DNA from: Faecalicatena_A orotica
Lineage (GTDB): Bacteria > Bacillota > Clostridia > Lachnospirales > Lachnospiraceae
Direction: 5' to 3' (one strand)
NCBI RefSeq assembly: GCF_040545875.1
Contig: NZ_JBEPMR010000004.1
Length of the DNA: 64,000 nt
The notes under the pieces were generated by a model that saw only the letters and a list, made by a program, of their open reading frames with translations, had not been told where the DNA came from and did no database searches. A program made the position numbers and the translations under genes. The first letter of the stretch is position 1. Each line of letters opens with the position of its first letter. Shown in pieces: positions 15,468-24,927 of the stretch.

Positions 15468-17516
15468 CTATTCTTTTTCGTATGTCTCTGCCAGCCTTCT
15501 TTCAAAATAGGCCAGTATCTCCTGTGGCGTATCCATCCCTGTTAATTCATCCACTGCCTCATCCTTTTCGAACAGCGTCATGATATCGCGAAGTACTTTC
15601 ATATGGCTTTCCTGATCTTCAGCTGCCAGGACAATTACCACATTCGCGTGGTCCTTTTCTGAAAAAGCAACCGGCTTTTTAAATAAATGAATGGAACAGT
15701 CCAGCTTATTGACTCCGATTTCCGGTTTGGAATGGGCAAGGATGACTCTTGGTGCAATGAACATATAAGGCCCATAATACTGCAGCTGTGAAATAATGCT
15801 GTCAATGTATGGCGCCTGGATACTTCCTGCTTCCATTAAGTATTCGCCGGCAGTCCGCAGTGCCAGCGTCCATTTATATTCATCTTCATGAACCTCTATT
15901 CTCGGCTCATCTAAAATACTGAGCAGGTCTTTTTGGTGCTGCTGCAAATCAGCATAAGCATTATTCCTGCTTTGGTATAAGTATTCCTCAATCTTCTTTT
16001 TAGCCTGTTCCTGCTTCTCTTCTATAATGTATGGTTTCACCACGGAAAACAATTCGTTAGCATTCACGTAAGACCCGTTATTCATCATCTTGAAATGCCG
16101 TGCAAGCAGGGCCTTATCCCTTCCGGTCAGAATCGGATGCACCTGGATGACCGGTATCACGCTTTTGATCTTCACTGTGCTGACAATGATCTCACAGCGG
16201 GCCTGAGCATTTCGCACCGTTGACGTCGATTCCACTCCTACGACTTCCACTTCGGGGAACATCTTAGTCAGCTCCCGCTTCAGCATATTTCCTGTGGAAA
16301 TGCCATTAGCACACACAATCAGCACCCTGAGGCGTTCACTTTTATTGTTGGAAATCGGAAGATATGCCCCAAAATGCAGTGCCAGATAAGCGACTTCTGT
16401 GTCCGGCACAGACACTCCTATCTGCTTTTCCAGATACCGGCTGACAATCTTCGTAATTTCAAACAAATCCGGATATTCCCGGATAATGTCGACATTCAGT
16501 GAGTCCAGACTCTGGATTCCATACTGGTAGCGGTAAAGAGATGCATTAATATGGATGAAAAGCTGCCGTTCCAGTTCTTCCCTCCGCTCAAATGTAACAC
16601 AGGCCACCTTCTCGAATTCGGAAACCAGTGCCTTTGCAATCTCATATGCACGCTCATTAGAAGTACTTTCAAAGATATTCTCAGAAACCATCGCAACCCG
16701 CCCGCCCAGTAAATGCAGGCACAGATACGTTTTCTCCTTCTCGCACAGATTCGGGAAATACTTTTCCACCAAATCATATTCTCTGTGCTTTTTCATCTCT
16801 TCTTTTTTCAAATCTGCAAAGTAGATGCCGCCATCTCCCCGTTCCATCATTGGAATCAGCACTGCAAGCGCTTTCCGGCTCTCCGGTATATACTCCACGC
16901 CCAGCTCCTGCTCGACCTTTTTCAAAGTCTCTTCGGCTTCATCAATCTTACCCTGATCGATAAAGCTTAACCCGCGGCTGGCAAATAGGTTCTCAAGGCC
17001 CTGAAAATTCAATAAAAAAACAGTCCTGATCTTAATCGCATCCCCGGTAATAATATATCCCTTCTTGGAGCGGTATTCCAAAGTCAAATCATCTTTTTGC
17101 AGCTGGTTGATTACAACCTGCAAATCATTAAAAATAGTATTCCGGCTGACTCTGCAATATTCGGTAAGCTTATCAATATGAACCGGTGCCGCAGAATAGA
17201 TAATGGCACAAATAATAATCTGCGCACGCTCAGTAGGTGAGTAAATATAGGAGTCCTCCTGTTCCACCGTTTCCGTACAGGCCTCTATCTGCTCCCGCAT
17301 CTCATCGGTTAAAAGCAGTCCCTTGCCCCTTACTACTTCCAATTCCTGTATCCCATTGTCTGCAAGCCATTCATTAATCCGGCAAAGGTCATAATAAATG
17401 CTGCGCTGGGAGACCTGCAAATCTGCTGCAATCTGCTGCATAGATAAATAAGAACCCGTGTCTAAAAGCAACTGCAGCATTGACTGACATCTTGCGTTTA
17501 AATACGTTGTATTCAT
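15468..17516 (-). CDS. PRD-containing transcriptional regulator with EIIA domain
   Basis: Activator or antiterminator-like protein of 682 residues of the BglG/ManR/LicR group. Order: HTH (about 1-60, MQQIAADLQVSQRSIYYDL), second HTH (about 80-150, LTEYCRVSRNTIFNDL), PRD1 (about 190-285), PRD2 (about 290-395, ending TEVAYLALHFGAYLP), EIIB-like domain (about 400-490, VLIVCANGISTGNML) and an EIIA-like domain (about 540-680, VILAHSKPEI). The ATG at 17516 follows AAGGAG, so the eight extra in-frame residues upstream are excluded. The two N-terminal HTH domains point to a DNA-binding regulator. It lies directly upstream of the private-HPr PTS operon and is the likely target of the TTTGCAA sites. 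Confidence 0.85.
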   Translation of the reverse strand: MNTTYLNARCQSMLQLLLDTGSYLSMQQIAADLQVSQRSIYYDLCRINEWLADNGIQELEVVRGKGLLLTDEMREQIEACTETVEQEDSYIYSPTERAQIIICAIIYSAAPVHIDKLTEYCRVSRNTIFNDLQVVINQLQKDDLTLEYRSKKGYIITGDAIKIRTVFLLNFQGLENLFASRGLSFIDQGKIDEAEETLKKVEQELGVEYIPESRKALAVLIPMMERGDGGIYFADLKKEEMKKHREYDLVEKYFPNLCEKEKTYLCLHLLGGRVAMVSENIFESTSNERAYEIAKALVSEFEKVACVTFERREELERQLFIHINASLYRYQYGIQSLDSLNVDIIREYPDLFEITKIVSRYLEKQIGVSVPDTEVAYLALHFGAYLPISNNKSERLRVLIVCANGISTGNMLKRELTKMFPEVEVVGVESTSTVRNAQARCEIIVSTVKIKSVIPVIQVHPILTGRDKALLARHFKMMNNGSYVNANELFSVVKPYIIEEKQEQAKKKIEEYLYQSRNNAYADLQQHQKDLLSILDEPRIEVHEDEYKWTLALRTAGEYLMEAGSIQAPYIDSIISQLQYYGPYMFIAPRVILAHSKPEIGVNKLDCSIHLFKKPVAFSEKDHANVVIVLAAEDQESHMKVLRDIMTLFEKDEAVDELTGMDTPQEILAYFERRLAETYEKE

Positions 17517-17553
17517 TTCACATCTCCTTCTACAGTCCACTTTTGATTGTGAT

Positions 17554-17591
17554 AATGGCGGAGTATAAAATTTTGCAAAAAACTTTGCAAG
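17554..17591 (-). promoter_or_regulatory. Promoter with TTTGCAA operator for the PRD regulator
   Basis: On the minus strand TTGCAA, a 17-base spacer and TATACT form a sigma-A promoter. The palindromes TTTTGCAAAA (17571-17580) and CTTTGCAAG (17583-17591), centred 12 bases apart, coincide with the -35 box and spacer. The same spaced pair precedes the EIIA operon. Confidence 0.65.
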
Positions 17592-17624
17592 ATTTTAGAA
17601 ACCACGATTAATATTTACACTTTT

Positions 17625-17650
17625 GAATGATATAAATTATTATATCATTC
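17625..17650. repeat. AT-rich inverted repeat upstream of the regulator
   Basis: Perfect 10-bp inverted repeat GAATGATATA / TATATCATTC with a 6-base loop, between the end of the GH2 gene and the regulator promoter. No T-run follows on the minus strand, so an operator is as likely as a terminator. Confidence 0.5.
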
Positions 17651-17672
17651 TGAAAGCAAAATGGATAGCTTT

Positions 17673-19451
17673 TCATATGCAGGTCCCTCTGATCTTTAAC
17701 ACCTCCCGGTCGTAGGTAAATATTCCGTTCACTTCCTCTTCCACATCGGAAAGCTGTGTATAGACACTCGCACAGAGTCCTTCTGGAATCAGTTTTTCCA
17801 CGTCCTCCTGAAGCTTCACGTAAGCCCGGTTTAACTGGCTCACATCTGTATATATTCCATATCCGTACTGGGTCAGGCATGCACTGTGACCCTCCGACCG
17901 CATCGAATATCCGCCGAATTCAGAGAGCACAGTTGCCCTGCGCTCCTCGGGCCTGATTCTTAACCGGAAAAAATAATTATGGATGCTCTGGAAGTCGCCC
18001 CCTTCCTGATCAAACCACCCGCTTGCCTGGTCAACCAGCCGGTCCGGATCCTCCTTCCTTGCAATATCCGTCATATCTGCAGTCTGGAACTGCCCCCATC
18101 CTTCATTAAAGATTACCCATGCCGCGATGCTCGGGTGTCCTTTTAATAGTGCAATCGTCTCCTTCATTTCTTTTACAAATTCCAGACGGCCTGCCTTATC
18201 CTCACGGGATAAAAGCCTTGTATAACCGTCCTTTATCTTCAGGTTCCTCCATGACAGCGCGGTTGCCCCGTAAGTCACAAACCAGTGTTTATACATCCTG
18301 CCCCCGTTTACCATGTCCTGCCATACAACCATGCCGAGTCTGTCACAATGATAATACCACCGCTGGGGTTCAATTTTAAGATGTTTTCTAAGCATGTTAA
18401 AGCCCATGTTCTTCATAGACTGTATATCGAAGATCAGTGCCTCATCACTCGGCGCAGTATAAAGCCCGTCCGGCCAGTATCCCTGGTCCAGCACCCCTTT
18501 TTGATACTGCACTTTATGATTCAGACATATTCTCGGGAGGCCGGCCTTGTCAGCCTCAATTGTGAATGTCCTCATAGCAAAGTAACTGTCTGCGGTGTCA
18601 TCCCCCATCTTCACCGTAAAATAGTATAAATACGGGGTTTCACAGGTCCACGGATAAATATAAGGAAGATGAATCACAATCTCCTCATTCGTCCTTCCCG
18701 TTCCATGCCCCCAGTCTTCCAGTGTCTCCACCTCTCCAAAGACATCCTCCGGTTTTCTTAAGGGTTCCTCATAAATCCCCGGCTTTCTGACCTCGATCTC
18801 CACTGCACAGCTTTTCTCTGACGTTACAGTAATCCGTACTTTTCCCGCATCCAGGTCCGGCCGGGCCGTGATTTTCTGAATATATTCCCCCGGGACGTCT
18901 TCCATCCATACCGTCTGCCAGATGCCGCTCTGAGCCGTATAGAACATTCCGCCGCGTTTCAGTTTCTGTTTGCCTCTGGAATGGTAGGATGTGTCACTCA
19001 AATCCTTAACCGAAACCAGTATCTCATTTTCCCCCTCCGTGAGATAATCTGTAATATCCGTCTCAAAAGGAAGGTATCCTCCTGTATGCCGGACGGCCTC
19101 CCTGCCATTGATATAAACGACACAGGATTGGTCCACAGCCCCGAAGTGAAGCAGCCTCCTCAGCTTTTCTTTTTGAAACATATCAAAAGAAACTAAAAAA
19201 GTCTTCCGGTACCACAGATATTCATCCGGCTTCAGTTGTCTTCCCACACCTGACAATGTGCTTTCCGGAGAAAAAGGCACCACGATTTTTCCCTCGAACT
19301 GAGCGGGCCTTTTGAATTCTTTAGTAAAACCATATTCCCAGGCCCCGTTCAGATTTATATAACTTTTCCTGACAAGCAGAGGCCTCGGATATTCCTCAAG
19401 TACATGTTCCTCGTCAAGTGTTTTTCCCCATCTGGTTAAAAGTTGCTTCAT
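17673..19451 (-). CDS. Glycoside hydrolase family 2 enzyme
   Basis: Intracellular GH2 enzyme of 592 residues, with no signal peptide. Order: sugar-binding jelly roll (about 1-190, with INLNGAWEYGF and the VDQSCVVYINGREAV segment), Ig-like domain (about 190-300), and a TIM barrel from about 305. The acid/base is in IFNEGWGQF near residue 445, and a nucleophile is suggested by VLSEFGGYS near residue 520. The length is below that of LacZ and close to short GH2 beta-galactosidase, beta-glucuronidase or mannosidase-like proteins. It may supply the sugar for the adjacent PTS locus, but the specificity cannot be read. The ATG follows GAAGGGAG. Confidence 0.85.
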   Translation of the reverse strand: MKQLLTRWGKTLDEEHVLEEYPRPLLVRKSYINLNGAWEYGFTKEFKRPAQFEGKIVVPFSPESTLSGVGRQLKPDEYLWYRKTFLVSFDMFQKEKLRRLLHFGAVDQSCVVYINGREAVRHTGGYLPFETDITDYLTEGENEILVSVKDLSDTSYHSRGKQKLKRGGMFYTAQSGIWQTVWMEDVPGEYIQKITARPDLDAGKVRITVTSEKSCAVEIEVRKPGIYEEPLRKPEDVFGEVETLEDWGHGTGRTNEEIVIHLPYIYPWTCETPYLYYFTVKMGDDTADSYFAMRTFTIEADKAGLPRICLNHKVQYQKGVLDQGYWPDGLYTAPSDEALIFDIQSMKNMGFNMLRKHLKIEPQRWYYHCDRLGMVVWQDMVNGGRMYKHWFVTYGATALSWRNLKIKDGYTRLLSREDKAGRLEFVKEMKETIALLKGHPSIAAWVIFNEGWGQFQTADMTDIARKEDPDRLVDQASGWFDQEGGDFQSIHNYFFRLRIRPEERRATVLSEFGGYSMRSEGHSACLTQYGYGIYTDVSQLNRAYVKLQEDVEKLIPEGLCASVYTQLSDVEEEVNGIFTYDREVLKIRGTCI

Positions 19452-19471
19452 AAAAAATACTCCCTTCTGTA

Positions 19472-20809
19472 CTAACAGCCTTTATTCTCGTAGTATCGCA
19501 GATTTTTAGTTTTTCCTTTTTTAATCAGTATCCCCCCATCGGTCAATTCCCGCAAAAGCAGGATTGCCGTAGATTGAGAAACACCAAGTGCCATTTCCAC
19601 ATCACTACGAACAATCGAACCCTTACTACGGCACAGTTTCAAAACTGCATTCATTCGTTCTTCTTTTTTAGCAACACTGGTAAAACTATCTGTTTTAGGG
19701 GTATCCAGATCTTTATCTTCTGCGTGGAAGTTGGTATTGGGAAGCGTAATCTTAAAAGCATTGTTTGTTGTTTCGATCATAGGTTTCACAGCATAGTCAT
19801 CATAGCACTCGTTTATTTTAAGAATTCCTGTACCATATGCTTCGATCAGTCGCAGACGGTAGAAGATATTAGCTAAATGCTGATTACGCAATACAGACAC
19901 GCCTAACTTTATGTCATCCAATGTAATACCTTTCACCAAACCACCGATTGTGACAAATTCAATCCGGTCTTCAAAAATACTGATTAGAGTAGCACTGCTG
20001 AAAGAATAGTCGCGATGGACGATAGAATTCAGTAGTGCCTCACGAATTGCCTCCGGAGGATAATCCCGCATATCTAACCGGTCAAGCCCGGCGAATTCTG
20101 CACGGGTACGATTGTAACGATCAATATAATCAAAAGCTTCCTCCAACTGCTCCAGAAGGGAACCAGACAATTCACGACGGTCTTTGAATATAGTTTTCCT
20201 GCTGCCTTCAAAAACGGCCAGTTTGATCATATGTGTGCACTGATCAGACAATAAAAATGCAAGATTAGTGTACATATCATCTTCACCAATCAAATGAAGC
20301 GTACGCATTTGGGTTTTTCCAAACTCTACCTTTCTTTTCTTAAAGAAGTCGGCAGCTTTATTGAATGTAAGATGTTGATTGAGTGAACGAGCTGTTTCAT
20401 AACTGTCGCCACTGGTCTCCTTGATCATATTCAGGATAGCAGCCTCTGTTGCTGGAACCGTCGATGCACCCTGACGAACATAAACACCCTCCGGGCGAAT
20501 TCCTTTTCCTTGCAGGTAATATGGTCTTGCGGTACCCCGCTGGACAGTTACATACACAATAGGCTTATCGTCCATTACATCATTATGGCATTCTACAAAC
20601 ATAGTAATATCTGGACGTACGGCATTTCTAACCGCATTGGTTACACGTAGCATAGTATCATCAACGTTGTTAACGCCACGAACTGTTCCGTCATCGTTCA
20701 CTCCGATATAGAGCGTACCGCCGTCACAGTTTGCGAAGGCAACGATCGTATTTTTAATATCATCAATATATTCTCTTTTGAATTCAGTTGTCTTGTTTTC
20801 TGTGAACAT
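19472..20809 (-). CDS. Second AlbA_2/GHKL-like ATP-binding regulator
   Basis: Protein of 445 residues with the same plan as the gene at 3415: AlbA_2 domain (NKTTEFKREY at the start, GGTLYIGVNDDGTVRGV near residue 30), a GHKL-like segment (EAIREALLNSIVHRDYSFSS near residue 253, IFEDRIEFVTIGG, EAYGTGILKI) and a C-terminal winged helix (RSDVEMALGVSQSTAILLL). The two are paralogues but clearly diverged. Function in this family is not settled; transcription regulation is the usual guess. It has its own promoter at 20855-20882 and ends 20 bases before the GH2 start, so GH2 may be read with it. Confidence 0.8.
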   Translation of the reverse strand: MFTENKTTEFKREYIDDIKNTIVAFANCDGGTLYIGVNDDGTVRGVNNVDDTMLRVTNAVRNAVRPDITMFVECHNDVMDDKPIVYVTVQRGTARPYYLQGKGIRPEGVYVRQGASTVPATEAAILNMIKETSGDSYETARSLNQHLTFNKAADFFKKRKVEFGKTQMRTLHLIGEDDMYTNLAFLLSDQCTHMIKLAVFEGSRKTIFKDRRELSGSLLEQLEEAFDYIDRYNRTRAEFAGLDRLDMRDYPPEAIREALLNSIVHRDYSFSSATLISIFEDRIEFVTIGGLVKGITLDDIKLGVSVLRNQHLANIFYRLRLIEAYGTGILKINECYDDYAVKPMIETTNNAFKITLPNTNFHAEDKDLDTPKTDSFTSVAKKEERMNAVLKLCRSKGSIVRSDVEMALGVSQSTAILLLRELTDGGILIKKGKTKNLRYYENKGC

Positions 20810-20854
20810 AAAGTATTCTCCAATCTATTCTAATTAAATTTTATTCTAATAATT

Positions 20855-20882
20855 ATTATAATCATTTTTTTGTTATTTACAA
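20855..20882 (-). promoter_or_regulatory. Sigma-A promoter of the second AlbA_2 gene
   Basis: Minus-strand TTGTAA, 16-base spacer, TATAAT. The leader contains a repeated TATTCTAAT motif at 20826-20834 and 20842-20850, which could be an operator. Confidence 0.6.
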
Positions 20883-20951
20883 GTAGAACCTGTCTTTCCT
20901 TTGACAGTCATTATTATTTTGACAGTCTAAAAATTCTACTTATTAATAGTT

Positions 20952-20979
20952 AAGGGGGCTGTTCGGTGACAGCCCCCTT
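20952..20979. terminator. Hairpin after the GH13 gene
   Basis: Perfect 11-bp stem AAGGGGGCTGT / ACAGCCCCCTT with a 6-base loop, immediately beyond the GH13 stop. The T-run is stronger on the plus strand, but no plus-strand gene ends here, so it most likely ends the tilS-hpt-ftsH-GH13 transcript. Confidence 0.7.
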
Positions 20980-20981
20980 TT

Positions 20982-23033
20982 TTACTTCGTTTCTTCTTTT
21001 TTCGTCTTCATTACAACAGCAGAATGCCGCCCCATATTAAGAACAACTTCCCCGCCCTCAACAATAAATTCATCCGGTTCTGTCGTATATCCCTCTTCAT
21101 AAGTATATATCAGTCTCTGCATCCGCCCCTTCAGCGGGACTTCTGCCATCCATACAGGAACGGTGACCTCCTTCAGGTCTTTACTGTTATTAAGTACTAC
21201 GACAATCTGCTCCCCATCCTGGAATCTCGCATAGGCTAGAACATTATCTTCCCACGACAGCATACGCAGTGAGCCCTGTCTCAATGGTTTTTCATTCTTA
21301 TGGATACGGATAATCTCCTTGTGGAATTCGAGCATCAGCCGGTCTTCGTTTCCCCACGGGAACGTCCTGCGGTTATCGGGGTCTGTAAATCCGCATACCC
21401 CGACTTCATCTCCATAATAAACGGTCGGTGCTCCCACCCATGTCATCTGCATCACAACCGCTTCTCTCATGACCGCCGGATTTACACCCTCTTCTGCAGC
21501 CTTGGAGCCCAGCTGTTCCACGCGTCCTGTGATGTGGTTCGTCCTCGTCAGGAAACGGGAGTGGTCATGGTTCGATAACTCGTTCATTGCAACCTGAAGC
21601 GATGGCGTCAACATCGTGGACATAAAGTGATTCATTGTATTCACAAAGTTGTCTGCATTTCCCCACAGGTCTGTGCGGCGCTCGTCACTGTGTTTTTCCA
21701 TCCCTGTCAAAAACCATGTGACTGGTTCCATAAAGGCATCGTAGTTCATCACACTGTCCCACTCATCCCCCTGCAGCCATTCTGCCGGGTCACCGTAATG
21801 TTCTGCAAGAATCAGTGCATCGGGTCTTGCGTTTTTCACTTCCCTGCGGAAACGTTTCCAGAACATGTGATTGTATTCGTTGCTGTAGCCTAAATCGGCC
21901 GCAACATCCAGACGCCAGCCGTCTACGTTGTACGGCGGTGAAACCCATTTTCTGCCGACGTTCATAATGTACTGTTCAAGTACGGGTGAATCTTCATAGT
22001 TTAATTTCGGCAGTGTATCGTGTCCCCACCATCCGTCATATTCATAATTATACGGCCATGCAGAATCACTGTCGTTAAAGAAATGGAAGAAAGACCGGTA
22101 TGGGCTGCGGCTGCTGACGAATGCACCTCTCGCATAATTCTCCTGCTGCTCATAAATCCGTTCTCTGTCCATCCATTTATTAAAAGAACCACAATGGTTG
22201 AATACGCCGTCCAGTATCACACGCATCCCCCGCTTATGCATCTCCTCGACAAGACGGGCAAATAATTCATTACTTGCTTCCAGATTGGCAAGGCTGCCTG
22301 TACGCTTCTGATATTTGGTCGCTTCAATATTATCTGCGGCCCATTCCGGAAGCACCAGCCCCCCGTCTTCTGCGATCTTCCCATAATGTGGGTCAATGTA
22401 ATCGTAATCCTGAATATCATACTTATGATTAGACGGAGATACAAACAGAGGATTAAAATAAATGACCTCCACTCCCAGTTCTTCCAGATAATCCAGTTTT
22501 TCCATCACTCCCTGCAAGTCTCCGCCATAAAACCTGCGGATATCCATTGCCTGTGGAAGCTGGTTCCAGTCCTTCACCTTCTGGCATGGCTCACCGATGT
22601 AAATGTATTCCCAGTCCTCCACATCATTGGACGGGTCCCCGTTATAAAAACGGTCTACAAAAATCTGGTACATCACGGCGCCTTTTGCCCACTCGGGTGT
22701 TGAAAATCCCGGAACAATGACAAATGCATAGAAATCCACGACCTCTCTTGCCGCTCCGCATCGGTTATAGTAACAGACCTCATCGCCGTTCCTAATTTCA
22801 AAGCAGTAGGAAAACGGCTCATCACTCAGCTGCCACTCTATCTCATAATAATCAAAAACATCCCCGGATAATACTTTTTTCATTTTATATCCGCCGATCT
22901 TCGTGGAAATCCGCACTTCTTCCACGTCATCCTTAGCTGTGCGGAACCGGATCTTTACCCTTTCATTTTCCTTTGGCTCAGCGGGAAACACATAGCTGGA
23001 CGTTCCATCACTAAATAGTGCGTCCTTATTCAT
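20982..23033 (-). CDS. GH13 alpha-glycosidase (neopullulanase / cyclomaltodextrinase type)
   Basis: Cytoplasmic alpha-amylase family enzyme of 683 residues, no signal peptide. An N-terminal starch-binding-like domain (about 1-115) precedes the catalytic barrel starting at GAVMYQIFVDRFYNGD, a signature of the neopullulanase-type subfamily. Conserved regions: GVFNHCG (region I), GWRLDVAADLG (nucleophile Asp), LILAEHYGD (acid/base Glu) and LSNHDHSRF (transition-state Asp), followed by a C-terminal beta domain. It would cut short maltodextrins, cyclodextrins or pullulan fragments. The ATG at 23033 follows AAGGAGG; seven in-frame residues upstream are excluded. It starts 30 bases after the ftsH stop, so it may share a housekeeping transcript. 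Confidence 0.87.
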   Translation of the reverse strand: MNKDALFSDGTSSYVFPAEPKENERVKIRFRTAKDDVEEVRISTKIGGYKMKKVLSGDVFDYYEIEWQLSDEPFSYCFEIRNGDEVCYYNRCGAAREVVDFYAFVIVPGFSTPEWAKGAVMYQIFVDRFYNGDPSNDVEDWEYIYIGEPCQKVKDWNQLPQAMDIRRFYGGDLQGVMEKLDYLEELGVEVIYFNPLFVSPSNHKYDIQDYDYIDPHYGKIAEDGGLVLPEWAADNIEATKYQKRTGSLANLEASNELFARLVEEMHKRGMRVILDGVFNHCGSFNKWMDRERIYEQQENYARGAFVSSRSPYRSFFHFFNDSDSAWPYNYEYDGWWGHDTLPKLNYEDSPVLEQYIMNVGRKWVSPPYNVDGWRLDVAADLGYSNEYNHMFWKRFRREVKNARPDALILAEHYGDPAEWLQGDEWDSVMNYDAFMEPVTWFLTGMEKHSDERRTDLWGNADNFVNTMNHFMSTMLTPSLQVAMNELSNHDHSRFLTRTNHITGRVEQLGSKAAEEGVNPAVMREAVVMQMTWVGAPTVYYGDEVGVCGFTDPDNRRTFPWGNEDRLMLEFHKEIIRIHKNEKPLRQGSLRMLSWEDNVLAYARFQDGEQIVVVLNNSKDLKEVTVPVWMAEVPLKGRMQRLIYTYEEGYTTEPDEFIVEGGEVVLNMGRHSAVVMKTKKEETK

Positions 23034-23063
23034 AAAAAACCTCCTTAAGGGCAAGGGCCTCCA

Positions 23064-24911
23064 TTACTGGAAGCTCTTGCCCCATTTCTCATACTCCTCG
23101 AACAGTGCTTCGAATTCACTTCTCGTGATTTTTTCTTTTTTAAGAAGTAATTCAGCGCAGTTCTGAAGAACAGAATCATATTCTTTTAAAATAGATCTGG
23201 CCTTCAGGTAGCATTCATCAATAATTCTCTTCACTTCTTCATCGATCGTACTTGCCACTTTTTCACCATATCCCCTTGATGTATGGCCGAAATCACGTCC
23301 GATGAATACTTCGTCACTGTCATTATCATAGTTGATCAGTCCGAGACGCTCAGACATACCAAACTTAGTGATCATAGATTTTGCGATTGCAGTAGCCTGT
23401 TTGATATCCTGGGATGCCCCTGTTGTGATATCATCGAATATCTCTTCCTCAGCGACACGTCCCCCGAGGGAAACGGTAATCTCCTGAAGCATCTTTCCTT
23501 TTGTATTGAACATGTCATCATTCTCAGGAAGCGGCATCGTATATCCGCCTGCTCCTCCTGTCGGTATAATAGATACGCTGTAAACAGGTCCCACATCTGG
23601 AAGTACATGGAACAGGATTGCATGGCCTGCCTCATGATAAGCCGTAATCCGGCGGTCTTTTTCAGAAACAATGCGGCTCTTCTTCTCCGGCCCGATCCCG
23701 ACTTTTATAAATGCATGGCGTATGTCAGACTGCTGAAGGTATACCCTGCCCTCTTTTGCCGACAGAATTGCCGCTTCATTCAGGAGGTTCTCAAGATCCG
23801 CCCCAGTAAAGCCTGATGTAGTCTGTGCAATCTGTTTTAAGTCCACGTCGTCACCCAGTGGCTTATTCTTTGCGTGAACTTTTAGAATCTCTTCTCTTCC
23901 GCCAACATCCGGCCTGCCGACAATGACATTCCTGTCAAAACGTCCCGGCCTTAAGATCGCCGGATCGAGTATATCTTTTCTGTTCGTGGCTGCCATAACG
24001 ATGATGCCCTCGTTCACTCCGAAACCATCCATCTCCACAAGCAGCTGGTTCAGTGTCTGCTCCCTCTCATCATGGCCGCCGCCAAGGCCGCTTCCCCTGC
24101 GTCTTGCAACTGCATCGATCTCATCGATAAACACGATACACGGGGCATTCTTCTTCGCATCCTGAAACAGGTCGCGGACACGTGATGCGCCGACTCCGAC
24201 GAACATCTCCACAAAGTCTGAACCTGAAATACTGAAGAACGGCACTCCTGCTTCGCCTGCAACAGCCTTGGCAAGCAGTGTCTTACCGGTTCCCGGAGGT
24301 CCCTCGAGCAGCACACCCTTCGGAATCCTCGCCCCTACCTGGATATATTTCTTAGGCGATTTGAGAAAATCTACGATCTCCTCAAGCGCTTCTTTTTCTT
24401 CCTTCAGACCGGCAACATCTGCGAAGGTCACCTTCTTATCTGTATCTGTCGACATCTTCGCACGGCTCTTGCCGAAATTCATTGCCTTTGCATTGGCACC
24501 GCCCCCCTGACGGTTCATAAACATAAAGATCAGCGTGATTCCTAAGAATGTAAATAAGAGCGGCATCAATATGGTCGTCAGCCAGGAATCCTCCTGCACA
24601 TTCGGCATCTGGTAGTCTATATTATACTTTTCCAGAAGTGCCTGAACCGAATTTACATCCGATACATTGACCTGCTTCGTTGTATCACTGTCCTTCAGTG
24701 TCACCGTCACAACCCCTGTCGGTACTGTCTTGTTCTGTTTGATCGTGACATCCTGTACATTCTTATCCTTTACTTCCTGCACAAAACTTGTGTATGTCAT
24801 ATCCTGTTCTCTGACCTGCATGCGGTTCGTCAGCCAGAGTGCGAGGAAAACAATTACTATAAATGTAAGAAATGTCGCACCGCCCGCGCTTCTATACTTT
24901 TTGTTGTTCAA
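23064..24911 (-). CDS. ftsH: ATP-dependent zinc metalloprotease FtsH
   Basis: Membrane-anchored AAA+ protease of 615 residues that degrades misfolded and regulatory membrane proteins. Two N-terminal membrane segments (FLTFIVIVFLALWL near residue 13 and LTTILMPLLFTFLGITLIF near residue 109) flank an external domain. The AAA module has GPPGTGKT near residue 204, VFIDEIDAV and the second region of homology ending RPGRFDR. The zinc site HEAGH is near residue 424. The start codon is TTG at 24911, with AAGGAG nine bases upstream. It follows hpt by 16 bases in the conserved tilS-hpt-ftsH order of Firmicutes. Confidence 0.97.
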   Translation of the reverse strand: MNNKKYRSAGGATFLTFIVIVFLALWLTNRMQVREQDMTYTSFVQEVKDKNVQDVTIKQNKTVPTGVVTVTLKDSDTTKQVNVSDVNSVQALLEKYNIDYQMPNVQEDSWLTTILMPLLFTFLGITLIFMFMNRQGGGANAKAMNFGKSRAKMSTDTDKKVTFADVAGLKEEKEALEEIVDFLKSPKKYIQVGARIPKGVLLEGPPGTGKTLLAKAVAGEAGVPFFSISGSDFVEMFVGVGASRVRDLFQDAKKNAPCIVFIDEIDAVARRRGSGLGGGHDEREQTLNQLLVEMDGFGVNEGIIVMAATNRKDILDPAILRPGRFDRNVIVGRPDVGGREEILKVHAKNKPLGDDVDLKQIAQTTSGFTGADLENLLNEAAILSAKEGRVYLQQSDIRHAFIKVGIGPEKKSRIVSEKDRRITAYHEAGHAILFHVLPDVGPVYSVSIIPTGGAGGYTMPLPENDDMFNTKGKMLQEITVSLGGRVAEEEIFDDITTGASQDIKQATAIAKSMITKFGMSERLGLINYDNDSDEVFIGRDFGHTSRGYGEKVASTIDEEVKRIIDECYLKARSILKEYDSVLQNCAELLLKKEKITRSEFEALFEEYEKWGKSFQ

Positions 24912-24927
24912 TGGTGTGTACTCCTTC

